64,000 bases of DNA from Telmatactis stephensoni (GCA_029948255.1 JALIZF010001749.1:615959-679958), one strand, 5' to 3'; counted from the stretch's first letter, positions 17,097 to 25,852 are shown. Numbers and translations are program-made. Notes: a model not told the origin generated them from the letters alone.

Positions 17097-17693
17097 ATGG
17101 AAAATCCCTATTCCACAACTCAAGAGGTGAGTTATTACTTAGCTGAAAAAGAATATTTTGAAAAAGATGAGTGGATGGATATTGATGGGTTTTTTGTAGA
17201 TGTTGAAGGCTATTATATCATTCTTTGCTCGGTTAGTATTAACACCGGCAATGGCGCCAATGTGGGCTTTAGTCTTGTCGACAGTGGGAATCAGCCCATA
17301 ATACCCTTCAGAACCACCACAAACAAAAGGTTGCCAGTTCATTTTTCTTATGAGCCATGTACTGTGAGCGGGGAAGATTTGACACCTGTGACTTTTCACT
17401 TAGTGGCCCATTGCAAAGGGCTGGTAAAGCTTCGCCTTATGTCAAGCGATGGCGGCACTCGACTCAATGGTACGTTTCATGGCGGAAAACCTGCGGCGGA
17501 CAAGATCTACAGCCACAAACCCATCAGCGTTATGAGCGCCATCCCACTTTGTGGAGCAATAAAACAAAAAAATAATACTATGGCGCCACAGCCCATCGGC
17601 AGGGCCGCCTTACCACGGGTCGAAGAAGAGGATAAAAAACCCGCACCCAAACACCCCGGCAAAAAGCCCAAAGGACGCACATCAATGCTTTAG
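17097..17693 (+). CDS. Fibre-like beta protein, paralogue B with basic Pro-rich tail (198 aa)
   Basis: The first about 145 residues parallel the gene at 16620-17072. The extra C-terminal 50 residues are rich in K, P and G and end K-P-K-G-R-T-S-M-L. The start follows AAAATATA. It was probably made by tandem duplication, with the tail gained or lost in one copy. A role in attachment or the capsid surface is inferred from the paralogy and the neighbouring structural genes. Confidence 0.72.
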   Translation: MENPYSTTQEVSYYLAEKEYFEKDEWMDIDGFFVDVEGYYIILCSVSINTGNGANVGFSLVDSGNQPIIPFRTTTNKRLPVHFSYEPCTVSGEDLTPVTFHLVAHCKGLVKLRLMSSDGGTRLNGTFHGGKPAADKIYSHKPISVMSAIPLCGAIKQKNNTMAPQPIGRAALPRVEEEDKKPAPKHPGKKPKGRTSML

Positions 17694-17697
17694 ATAT

Positions 17698-17880
17698 ATG
17701 GACTGCTTAACGTCGTCGCCGTCGAGTGATTGTGTCATCGCCCCAGAAGAAGTGAAGAAAATGCGCTGTCTACACTGTAATGAAATCTACAGAGAAGCAG
17801 AGTTTGTGGGCCACCGCTGTACGGCCGATCTAAAGGCCCGCCGCACTAAAGATGATGGCATCTATCAGGGCGCCGATTAG
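17698..17880 (+). CDS. Small zinc-finger-like protein (60 aa)
   Basis: C-L-H-C-N-E-I-Y-R-E-A-E-F-V-G-H-R-C is a C2HC/C2H2-type finger. The ATG starts 5 bp after the previous stop within TAGATATATG. It is the last gene of the plus block before the repeat-rich region. Confidence 0.65.
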   Translation: MDCLTSSPSSDCVIAPEEVKKMRCLHCNEIYREAEFVGHRCTADLKARRTKDDGIYQGAD

Positions 17881-18288
17881 AATACGAAAAAAAAGGGGTA
17901 GGGCTCAAATTAAGAATGGTATGGTATTTTGGTATCGTTTTATATTTTTTTATCCTTATGCGAAAAAAGGGGTAGGGCTAAATTAAAGAATGGTCTGGTA
18001 TTTTGGTATCGTTTTATGTAATACTATTATCCTCTTAGAGATATAAATTACTCTTCTAAGGCGCTATAGAAGTAATATACTATTATCCTCTTAGAGATAT
18101 AAATTACTCTTCTAAGGCGCTATAGAAGTAATATACTATTATCCTCTTAGAGATACAAAACGGTACCAAAATACCATACCATTCTTAATTTGAGCCCTAC
18201 CCCTTTTTTTGCATAAGGATAAAAAAATATAAAACGATACCAAAATACCATACCATTCTTAATTTGAGCCCTACCCCTTTTTTTGCAT
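17881..18288. repeat. Inverted repeat with a central 56-bp tandem repeat (candidate origin or bidirectional terminator)
   Basis: Arms at about 17885-18018 and 18156-18287 are near reverse complements. Each holds two copies of a roughly 65-bp unit containing GGGGTAGGGCT and GGTATTTTGGTATCG. Between them a 56-bp unit starting TACTATTATCCTCTTAGAG repeats 2.4 times (18022, 18078, 18134), and each unit contains its own small stem (TTACTCTTCTA / TAGAAGTAA). The plus genes end at 17880 and the minus genes at 18289, so transcription converges here. This is the only sizeable non-coding segment in the middle of the element. Confidence 0.85.
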
Positions 18289-18753
18289 TTAATAGCGCCC
18301 TTTGAGCCATTGGCCTAATTCTTTTATCCGCTCTTCATGGGCGGCCGCAAAGTCGTCTTCGCATTTTTTAGCCAGCGCGTCATAATACTTTTCCATATTG
18401 GCATTATATTCGCTTACGCCGCCGCAGACATTATGCGACATGTGATAACGTAGACTCTGTTTAGAGGCAAAATCTCTTTTACAGGCCGGACATGGATTAT
18501 CTAAGTACAGCATTTCTTCTTCGGCTTCTCTCCGCGGCATCCTATCTTTGAGCGGATATAAACACCGCCAAATGTGATTTTCCGAATCCCTAGTATCTTT
18601 ACAGCCGCCGTGATGCACAGAAGTCCAATGTGGGCGATTTTCCCAGGGCGCGCCTTCAATGTCGTCAAAATAAGCACCGCTGCCAAAGCGTTCATCTATG
18701 CGCTTTTTTTCCTTATTCAGACGCTCTATATGCCGGCAATCGCAGCGCGCCAT
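18289..18753 (-). CDS. Cys-rich protein with C2H2 finger
   Basis: It opens with a short Cys/His cluster (C-D-C-R-H). Later it has C-P-A-C-K-R-D-F-A-S-K-Q-S-L-R-Y-H-M-S-H, a standard C2H2 finger, followed by a charged helix. The ATG at 18753 lacks the element's ATATA signal. Upstream, the finger ORF at 18801-18998 runs toward it in a different frame, so the two may be halves of one frameshifted multi-finger gene. DNA binding is likely. Confidence 0.6.
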   Translation of the reverse strand: MARCDCRHIERLNKEKKRIDERFGSGAYFDDIEGAPWENRPHWTSVHHGGCKDTRDSENHIWRCLYPLKDRMPRREAEEEMLYLDNPCPACKRDFASKQSLRYHMSHNVCGGVSEYNANMEKYYDALAKKCEDDFAAAHEERIKELGQWLKGRY

Positions 18754-18800
18754 CAAATCGCCGCAAGTCGTAGCACTCTAAATCGCCAAAGTCATATTCT

Positions 18801-18998
18801 TCAGGACGCTCTTTCTTCCGACGGTGTCACTATAGGCCTTTTCAAGCATATTTTACTTTTCAAATGCGACTGTAGCCGCTGTAAACGGCAAAAGTTCTTT
18901 CCGCACAAAGGACACTGGGTCTGACAGGTTTTGGCGAGTTCATGTTGCCGTAAACGGCGTTCAGAGGTAAAGCTTTTAGAGCAATGTACACAATTCAT
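18801..18998 (-). CDS. Two-finger C2H2 protein or N-terminal half of a longer one (65 aa)
   Basis: It has two fingers in tandem, C-V-H-C-x12-H and C-P-L-C-x12-H-x5-C, both with F and L at the expected hydrophobic positions. The start has the AGTATAAA box. The frame stops shortly before the Cys-rich ORF at 18289-18753. The third frame between them stays open, which suggests one original gene with an indel near 18800. Confidence 0.65.
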   Translation of the reverse strand: MNCVHCSKSFTSERRLRQHELAKTCQTQCPLCGKNFCRLQRLQSHLKSKICLKRPIVTPSEERAS

Positions 18999-19002
18999 TT
19001 TA

Positions 19003-19119
19003 TACTAATAAAAACTATACCCTCAAATAATGATACCGCAGCGAATAAAAAAAAGCCATAGCATCATTTTTTCCGTGGCATAAAACTTACTATTATTAAT
19101 CCGGCCTTCAGTTTTTCTT
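19003..19119. other. Short non-coding spacer
   Basis: About 115 bp with no gene; it holds only the 3' region of the acidic-protein gene and the promoter of the zinc-finger gene. Confidence 0.4.
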
Positions 19120-19302
19120 TCATTCGGCCGTGGCATTTTTTTTTCCGTATTCTAAGGTCCATGAATCGTCGCTGTCCGTGTCACTGAGGGTCCAATCGCT
19201 GCTATGTAAAGAGTCATCGGCACTACTGATGTCGCTGTAGCTCCAGTCGCTTCGGGATTCATCGGCGCTTAAAATACTACTGTCGCTGTCGCAGGAACTC
19301 AT
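19120..19302 (-). CDS. Acidic Ser/Asp-rich small protein (60 aa)
   Basis: About half the residues are S or D, in repeats such as S-D-W-S-Y-S-D, S-D-W-T-L-S-D and S-W-T-L. The start is AAATATAATG, typical of this element, and supports it as a real gene. It may be a phospho-acceptor or a DNA-mimic protein; that is speculative. Confidence 0.6.
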   Translation of the reverse strand: MSSCDSDSSILSADESRSDWSYSDISSADDSLHSSDWTLSDTDSDDSWTLEYGKKNATAE

Positions 19303-19307
19303 TATAT

Positions 19308-19631
19308 TTAAGAGAACATATCTTTCTTTTCTATTTTGACCGCATTAAAGCTCCAATAGCTATTATTGCCACAACGGCTTTTTTTGAGCCCATTACTCCG
19401 TATATGCGTATATTCTTTGCCCTCTAAAGTCTCTTTTACCCGCTGCGGCGCCCACATAGTGTAAAAATTATTATCGCCATCCTCCAGGGTCAGCTTCATA
19501 CTCTCGGCCGCGTGTATCTCAAAGACATCATAGCCCACAATCTTATAAATGCGCCCGACTTCTAAATCGCGCCACTTTGTCATGGTTTCGGCCTCTTTGA
19601 TGGCTTTGTTAAATTCTTCGGCGCTGATCAT
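19308..19631 (-). CDS. Unknown protein (107 aa)
   Basis: I do not recognise a domain. It has an acidic N-terminal helix, then a beta-rich body (W-R-D-L-E-V-G-R-I-Y-K-I-V-G-Y) that looks like a small OB- or SH3-like barrel, in the pattern of some single-strand-binding-type virus proteins. The start is AAGATATAATG. It lies between the acidic protein and the Bro-N protein, with 5 bp and 29 bp spacers. Confidence 0.6.
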   Translation of the reverse strand: MISAEEFNKAIKEAETMTKWRDLEVGRIYKIVGYDVFEIHAAESMKLTLEDGDNNFYTMWAPQRVKETLEGKEYTHIRSNGLKKSRCGNNSYWSFNAVKIEKKDMFS

Positions 19632-19660
19632 TATATCTTAAAGATGTTTTACCTTTAAAA

Positions 19661-20470
19661 TCAAATACGATGGATCACCTTTAGATGCGCCGCCAATGTT
19701 TCTTCGGTTTTAAAGCGCCTTGGACACCGCGGGCAAGGCATCCTGAGGCCGCAGCAGTATTCTTTTAAGACGTCAACTATCTCATCGTAGTCATGGCTGA
19801 CCAGCGTTAAATAGCCCTCTTGCTCATAGCGTCGTAATATTTCTTTTTGCGCCTCAGATACCTCTCCCGTGCCCTTAGGTGTCTTAAATTCTATACAGAG
19901 GCCGTTATAATTTTTATGCGAATTTTGCACTATAAGATCTGGTTGCCCTTTCTGATAGCCCTTTTGCCAGCTTTGTATGCGCTTTTCCCGGCTATCTTGG
20001 TTTTCTCCGAGCCCGGCGACAAGGAGAAGATTATGAAAGCGGCGGATATAATCTATTACTTTTTTATGTAAGTCAAACTCATTTTCGATCTTAAAGCACG
20101 TGATGGCCCTTATATCCTTTTTGAACTCATAACAGCCAGTTTTGCGTATCTGCGGCAATACCTCTGAAAACACCCACTTTCTGAATTCTATGGCGCTGGG
20201 CAGCTTACTGCTAAAAATTAACTCATACAGACCAGGCTCAGTAACATAGACGGTGTTTGGCTGCTCATTCAAGGGGGCATTATTTCGATGCCCCCTTATA
20301 TCACACAGGGATTTCTTGTACTCCTCAGATACGTGGTCTCTTATAGCATTTTTTTCACTAACATAGCCTAAGGCCCTAGCAACATCTTTTGCCTTAAAAT
20401 ACAATTCATCTCCTTTTTTTAGGGTATTGAGTTTTAGATTTAGCTGTGGGTTTTCAAAAACGCGTATCAT
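19661..20470 (-). CDS. Bro-N / VRR-NUC / C2H2 three-domain protein
   Basis: The 269 residues divide into three parts. Residues 1-112 are a Bro-N DNA-binding domain (F-K-A-K-D-V-A-R-A-L-G-Y; E-P-G-L-Y-E-L-I-F-S-S-K; F-R-K-W-V-F-S-E-V-L-P-Q-I-R). Residues 130-240 are a VRR-NUC-type nuclease core with P177-D178, E194-F-K196 and Q208. Residues 246-266 are a C2H2 finger (C-P-R-C ... H-L-K-V-I-H). The catalytic D/E-x-K set is complete, so an active structure- or site-specific nuclease is plausible, perhaps resolving replication intermediates. The start context is GATATACCATG. A truncated Bro-N duplicate lies immediately upstream at 20527-20703. Confidence 0.85.
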   Translation of the reverse strand: MIRVFENPQLNLKLNTLKKGDELYFKAKDVARALGYVSEKNAIRDHVSEEYKKSLCDIRGHRNNAPLNEQPNTVYVTEPGLYELIFSSKLPSAIEFRKWVFSEVLPQIRKTGCYEFKKDIRAITCFKIENEFDLHKKVIDYIRRFHNLLLVAGLGENQDSREKRIQSWQKGYQKGQPDLIVQNSHKNYNGLCIEFKTPKGTGEVSEAQKEILRRYEQEGYLTLVSHDYDEIVDVLKEYCCGLRMPCPRCPRRFKTEETLAAHLKVIHRI

Positions 20471-20526
20471 GGTATATCAGTATTATTTTTTTAATCTTAA
20501 AATCCGATGCTGCTAAAAATTGGCTC

Positions 20527-20703
20527 TTATATTTTTTTAATCTTAATATGCAATGCCGGGTGCAAGGGAGCGGTGAAATCGCGCGGCCTCAGGAATTTCT
20601 TATAGTCCTCAGATACCCGAACATAGCCTAAAGCCGTGGCAATATCTTTTGACTTAAAATACAAATCATCTCCGTTTTTTAGCTTTACAAAAACGCGTAA
20701 CAT
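20527..20703 (-). pseudogene. Truncated Bro-N duplicate (58 codons)
   Basis: It starts M-L-R-V-F and reads K-N-G-D-D-L-Y-F-K-S-K-D-I-A-T-A-L-G-Y, close to the Bro-N start of the neighbouring gene. It then passes into a short unrelated end and a stop. The same GATATACCATG context precedes both genes. It is a remnant of a tandem duplication that lost the nuclease part. Confidence 0.7.
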
Positions 20704-20744
20704 GGTATATCTATTATTTTTTTTAATCTTAAAAGCCGATGGAT

Positions 20745-21995
20745 TTAATAGGCAATGGACTGAAGTTGATTACCTTCTATGTTCATTTGCGCATCGCCGA
20801 CGACAAAGATGTGGCAGTTGATCTTGTCATCATTGCCCGCGCCAGAATTTGTTGTGCGTTTTATCTCCAAAGTGACGCCGTCTTGTGTGCTGACCAGTTT
20901 TAAGCCCTGGCCGTGAATATCATTGTCCTCTGAGGTTCTTAGATCCACCCACAGGGCATATTTATTGCCATGAAAGAATTGCTGGGGGCTTATGTGGTCG
21001 CCAAACCGCCTTACCACTTCATTATAAATGTCGCTCGGCTTCAGGCCCTGCGAGTAAACCTTATTTGGAACGCCGTTGATATTTACTTTGACGTTGGTAA
21101 TCTTTGGATTCACAAAGGCCTCAGAATCTCTCTGGCCAGCCGAAAATGGCTTTACGAAGAGCAACAGCAGCCCAGACAGAGACCTGCGGGGTATATTCAC
21201 CGTTTCGGTAATTAAATCTTGGGTCTTGTCTAGAACGGGGATGGTCTTGTGATGATGCACGTGGTCATAGAGAAAAGCCTTGCCAGCAGAGTATTCAGCG
21301 GCGGCACTGCGGGCTAAGGTATCGCTGTGAATGGTTTCATACTGCAGCTGTAGATTGGTCATACTGTAGTCGTGAATCGCCCCAGACAAAGCCGAGTCAG
21401 TGCCCTGCAGTAAGTTAGTGGTGTCCGCCAGCGTCACTTCAAACTGCATATCAGATGATAAGATTCTGGGGTAAAAGACACCATGGGTCTTCAGAACTTC
21501 AAAATCCAAAGGGATGACATATTTGGTGCCATAGGCCGTTGATAGCGCCGTAGCTTCTGCATCACTTCCCTTATTGGATGAACTACTTCTCATCTTTCTC
21601 AAGGTATCAGTGCCAACGCCCTGCTCCACCAGCACATCTCTCTCTTTAGGCCATAGGAATAGATCCTTATAGGTGTGGTAAAGGTCATACCTGTTGAGAT
21701 CTAAAAGACATTCGCCGGCAAATTTAACTTTCATGCGATTGACGATGTTGCGGCCTATGTTGTTAACGCAATAGCGCTTGTCGGCCGTTGTTGGTTGTAT
21801 GGCCAAATCAAACCGCAGCGCCAGGGTGCCAGGCACTAAGAGAAGATTTTCTGAGAGTGTGGGGACGCTGACGTATAATGTCTCGCCGGGCTTTGCACTA
21901 GAGGGCGTAAAAGTAACGCGATGAAAAGTCCTTTCGGCCTTTAAGCCGCCGGTCTTTTTGGGCAGAATATTAGGGTCTAACTTTGAGCTGATCAT
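20745..21995 (-). CDS. Double-jelly-roll major capsid protein
   Basis: The 416-residue product has the organisation of Polinton/PLV-type major capsid proteins. An N-terminal jelly roll carries N-N-I-G-R-N-I-V-N-R-M-K-V-K-F-A-G, the usual 'vertical' strand region with a short loop after L-D-L-N-R-Y-D-L-Y. A second roll follows, ending in strands such as H-I-F-V-V-G-D-A-Q-M. I chose the ATG at 21995 and not an upstream one because ATATATA abuts it and it is divergent from the gene at 22003. The frame is intact. It would build the icosahedral shell with the penton-like protein at 13570-14160. Confidence 0.85.
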   Translation of the reverse strand: MISSKLDPNILPKKTGGLKAERTFHRVTFTPSSAKPGETLYVSVPTLSENLLLVPGTLALRFDLAIQPTTADKRYCVNNIGRNIVNRMKVKFAGECLLDLNRYDLYHTYKDLFLWPKERDVLVEQGVGTDTLRKMRSSSSNKGSDAEATALSTAYGTKYVIPLDFEVLKTHGVFYPRILSSDMQFEVTLADTTNLLQGTDSALSGAIHDYSMTNLQLQYETIHSDTLARSAAAEYSAGKAFLYDHVHHHKTIPVLDKTQDLITETVNIPRRSLSGLLLLFVKPFSAGQRDSEAFVNPKITNVKVNINGVPNKVYSQGLKPSDIYNEVVRRFGDHISPQQFFHGNKYALWVDLRTSEDNDIHGQGLKLVSTQDGVTLEIKRTTNSGAGNDDKINCHIFVVGDAQMNIEGNQLQSIAY

Positions 21996-22002
21996 TATAT
22001 AT
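21996..22002. promoter_or_regulatory. 7-bp divergent promoter TATATAT
   Basis: The two ATGs (21995 minus, 22003 plus) are separated only by TATATAT, a near-palindrome that gives each gene the element's ATATA start box. There is no room for any other promoter element between the genes. Confidence 0.75.
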
Positions 22003-23445
22003 ATGGAAGGAGAAATAGATCCGGATTTTGATCCAACCACCGAAGAGGGCCAAATAGATATTAACGACGATGAATATGAATCTCTTATCCCAAATGATGA
22101 CGTGAACCCCCAAGGCCTTTTTGATAAGCTTAGGCATAGGATTTGGAGACGGGGCTCGATCTGTCTGGCGGTCGTTGGGTGAAAAATGGAAGTCACGTAA
22201 CCAGGGTCGCCGACTTCCTGAATACTTACAGTTGAAAACGTTTGACGCGCTAGAAGAAAATGAAATGGTCGACTGGCTGCTCGAGAGCCCCATCGAGAAC
22301 GCCAAAGAGCGCCTCTCCGAGCTCTACGAAAACTTCAACTTTGATGAGGTAAAACTATCTGAGCATCGGGGCCAGGCTTACATCTCTTTTCCAAACGAAA
22401 AGAAAAAAGACGCCTGGACTAAGCCACAAAAACTTTTTACTAAAGATGGTGAGGTTACAGAAACGGTAAAGGCGCTCAAGGGATTTAAAATGGCATCGAG
22501 AGGCCTCTTAGAGCTATTGAAAGAGCATAATGCAAAGATCGCATTACAAAAGAGAGCCATCGACCTAGAAGATCAACAGTAGAAGAGTCAGGGGCCACGG
22601 GAGTCTGTTGGATAGATTACGAATGGTAATAGGTAACGAACATGCTGCAGCCTTAAAAGAGATAGAGGAACTTAAAAAGACAATGGAAGAAAGGGAAAGA
22701 GAATATATGAGAAAAAGTAGAGCAGTTGAGGAAGCCCGAAGAAGAGACAATGAATCACTTATGACAGTGATTAACGAAGGTAAAAAAGCCTTCGAAGAAA
22801 GGGACCAAGCAAGAAATGCCTTTGATTTAGCTGTACAGGATCTAGGTCTAGAGAGAAGTACGAAGTTAAAAATCTAAAAACTACTATTGAAGGTTCCCTT
22901 GAAGAAAGACAACAACTCATAGCCAGGATTAATACTATGGAAGAACAGATAAGGCAGAGAGAACAGGCTATTGAAGACTTGGAGAGGCAAGTCGAGGAGC
23001 AACAACAGGTTATTAACGATGAAAGCCGCAGTGAGGAGGAAAGAGAGGCTGCTCAAAGGGAATTGGAAACCCTGCAGGAGAGAATTACTGAGCTGCGGGG
23101 GCAAAAAGAAAACTTAGAGCGGGAATTAGGTCTTACCACTAAGGAAAAAATAAAACGCGCCCTTTTAAAATATGGACTGCCACTTGCATTTGCAGTTGCT
23201 GTCAGCAGCGTCGTGGGTGTTATCTTCACCATGCTGAAAGCCACCGGGGCCTGGAGTTAAAAAAGTAGGACAAGGCCTTGCTAACCTGGGTAAAAAAATG
23301 GCAGGCTAGCATTCCAGGCCTGTTGGGTAGCGTACTTTCATTAGTACTAAGAACAGGTGGAGAACTGCTAAAATTCGTAGGCAACAACATCTGGATATTA
23401 GTTGTTGCCTTAGGGGCGGTCCTTCTTAAGAAGATGAAGATTTAG
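22003..23445 (+). pseudogene. Long coiled-coil membrane protein, broken by frameshifts
   Basis: The start at 22003 gives an acidic N-terminus. The sense frame then moves through 22121-22582, 22608-22877, 22937-23260 and finally a C-terminal piece ending at 23445. The central parts are dense E/R/Q heptads (for example E-D-L-E-R-Q-V-E-E-Q-Q-Q). Two hydrophobic segments end the gene: one near 23180-23235 (A-F-A-V-A-V-S-S-V-V-G-V-I-F) and one near 23390-23425 (I-W-I-L-V-V-A-L-G-A-V-L-L). In sum it would be about 470 residues. At least four frame changes break it here. Its position opposite the capsid gene suggests a virion protein, perhaps internal-membrane associated. Confidence 0.7.
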
Positions 23446-23456
23446 GCGCCTTCCGG

Positions 23457-24895
23457 TCATCGCAGTATATAATAACCCAGACTCATAGCTGAAGTCATTA
23501 GCCCAGCTTTCAGTAAGGCGTGGTCATATTTTTCCTCCTGTATGGTTGGCGGTTTTGGTTTATAAACTACTTTTTTGTTGTCGCTTCTTTTTTTACCGGA
23601 GTATGTACTTTTTACTGCAGGCTTTACAAAGTGAGGCACCCCAGCCTGTGGTTTGACCGTTAATGTCGTTGACACCAAACTTCATATTTTCAGTAGCCCT
23701 TTGTAGTTTGTTATTGTAACCTACTACGCTGTGTGTGTTTATAACAAGATTACTGGGCATTAACCAACAACCAGGGGATAAAGCATAGTCTAACCTTACT
23801 TTAGACTGCTGCACTGCAAGTTGATATCTTTGCACACTTTTACTAATGTCGTTTTCAATAATGGCACTTTCAAATAGTGTTAAAAATTCCTGCTGTGTTT
23901 CTTGTGAAGCTCCCTGTGCGTAAACAATAGGAGACCGAGTGTATGACCTTGAGCTCCCAAAATGCAGTAAACAAACGCTTCTATGCTGCGGTTAATCCTA
24001 GCAAGGTTAATAAGCCCTAGTCCTCTTTTTGCAATAAATGGAGACCAAGGATTAGGTATTTGACTTTGGATGTAGTAAAGTAAATTTCCTTTCATGCCGT
24101 CACCACCCAGGTCTGCAAACTCCCATCGACTAGGATAACCTATACCCGGCTTTGGCATATAAGGACCACCACCATAGATAAAAGTTTCACCTAGTCCATT
24201 TGCGGCGCCTTCTTTGTTGCGAAAATCGGGGTTGGTAAGTTTAAACTCATTCTTTAAACGCTCCCAGGCTATTTTATTGTAGTTATTGTCTTTTTGATTA
24301 AAAGCTTTACTGTCTGGCAGTGGCGTGTTAAGCTCATGCAGCAGCCTACGCATTGTAAATGCAACATGAAATCTTAAAAACGCATTGTCAAACATATCGA
24401 CACCTACACCACAACCCTTGGTAGCAGCCCAAACGGCAAAATTTAATTGTTGCGGCCAGTAGCGCATATCAGGCCCACTTAACCAATGTTCTACTTTCCT
24501 TACCACTAGTGTGTGTAATAGTGTAAGATTTAAAAATATCTCTCACTTTTATGTCAAAACTAGTCTTTCCTACAGGTATTTGTAAATTAGTCACTAGCTT
24601 TGCAAACTTAGTGTCGTTTTTGTTGTCATAAAATGGATAATTTTAATTTTTATCACCACGTACTGTAAGGGATAACTACTTTTATGCGTGGGGTCTAAAA
24701 AGAGTTCAAAAGCCATTTCCCCGTTGTAAAGCATAGAAGTTATTTATCCGTAATGTTATCTTTTTTGGTGTCTTTATTAAGCTGTGGGTATAGTTTTTCG
24801 CCTTTTTCTTTAAGACGTTCGTATTGTTTGTTAACTTGGCTGGTCGCATTGGCTGTTTTTATAAAAACACCCATGTTAAAATTCTCCCAACTCAT
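23457..24895 (-). pseudogene. Large conserved-looking protein of unknown function, heavily frameshifted
   Basis: The best start is the ATG at 24895, next to AATATA. Readable pieces follow in several frames down to 23457. The longest (24506-23880) contains W-L-S-G-P-D-M-R-Y-W-P-Q-Q-L-N-F-A-V-W and I-E-A-F-V-Y-C-I-L-G-A-Q, compact and low in charge, which looks like a real structural or enzymatic core. The end (23678-23457) is basic with a final hydrophobic helix. I count at least four breaks in about 480 codons. I have seen similar proteins called uncharacterized in cnidarian genomes (memory only); no domain name can be given. Confidence 0.65.
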
Positions 24896-24913
24896 TATAT
24901 TAGTAAGCTTAAT
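24896..24913. promoter_or_regulatory. 18-bp divergent promoter
   Basis: The minus ATG at 24895 and the plus ATG at 24914 are only 18 bp apart. AATATA abuts the minus start and CTTAAT the plus start. Confidence 0.55.
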
Positions 24914-25608
24914 ATGACTACTGATGTTTTAGAGCCGTCTGCACCAACTCTTTACCCTAATTTAAGCGGGCCTAATGAATTAAATGCTGAGAATTTCAGA
25001 TTGAATAAAGCAAATCTAATATTAGCTTACCTCGAAGGTCAAGCAAAGCACTACGGAAAATGTCAGGAAAAAAATATGCTAGAGCCAGAAGCATATTCCA
25101 CAAAGTTTGCTGTTACATACTGGATCTATGTCTGTTGTTTTAACGACTTCAGGGCCTGGCAACTTCTGTAGCCGGCCCTGGATTTGTCGTAGGAATACCT
25201 TTGGGGGTCGTTGGGGGAATTTGCGGGCATTATTTCAGCATTTTCAGCAGGAATAACGAAGAAATTATCCACGAAAAATATCAAAACATGACGCGACAAT
25301 AGCCCTGTCCGCGATCAAAAGTAAACAGCATAAGTGATCTGGTGTCAAAGGCATTGCATGACAGAAGGATCGATGATGTCGAATTCTAGCTAATTCTAGC
25401 CGAGGAAAATAAATACGAAAAGTTGAAGTCTGAAGTTAGGAATAAAAAAACAATTGTCAAAGACCTGACCGAGGAAGAGAGAAAAAAAAATATACCAATC
25501 AGCCAGAGACGAGCTTCAAAGAAAACTAAATCTGTAAATATTCACCTCGAGAAAAATCCCATGGGCTTTAATTTGCATATCGAACGCCAGTCTATTCACA
25601 GCTGTTAG
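24914..25608 (+). pseudogene. Membrane-plus-helical protein, broken
   Basis: From the ATG at 24914 the frame runs 85 codons (E-P-S-A-P-T-L-Y-P-N-L start, then a helical stretch N-L-I-L-A-Y-L-E-G-Q-A). It loses frame near 25060-25170. A glycine-rich hydrophobic segment (V-V-G-I-P-L-G-V-V-G-G-I-C-G) and a charged helix with L-V-S-K-A-L-H-D-R-R-I-D-D-V-E-F follow in other frames with stops, ending at 25608. The E-P-S-A-P-T-L-Y-P motif contains P-S-A-P, a PSAP-type late-domain sequence, which may be coincidental. It is inactive as it stands. Confidence 0.6.
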
Positions 25609-25720
25609 AATAAGCCAATCGGAGATCAATAAAACAATAGGCTGGATTATGCCATAAGCCATTCGTATTCATAAAACTGTTAAAGATGATGCTGATTGTA
25701 TATTTATCTGCTGTCTAACA

Positions 25721-25852
25721 CTCCCTTATATGGAGGTCTCACGCGTGAGACTTTCGAAAGAGATTATGACATAATCCCATTCATATTCTATTGAATTCAT
25801 TTTTTGACGTGGCTCCCTTATATGGAGGTCTCACGCGTGAGACTTTCGAAAG
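25721..25852. repeat. Direct 40-bp repeat pair with a 16-bp palindrome
   Basis: The 40-bp unit CTCCCTTATATGG...TTTCGAAAG occurs at 25721-25760 and 25813-25852, 92 bp apart. Each unit contains the perfect palindrome GTCTCACGCGTGAGAC (25736-25751 and 25828-25843). The second copy includes the last codons and stop of the VLTF3-like gene. Possible roles are a duplicated 3' terminator, a protein-binding site, or a recombination scar. Confidence 0.8.

Noticed and set aside
17881..18288. Possible CRISPR-like array
   Set aside because: The repeats are inverted and tandem without unique spacers of regular length, and no cas-like gene is present.
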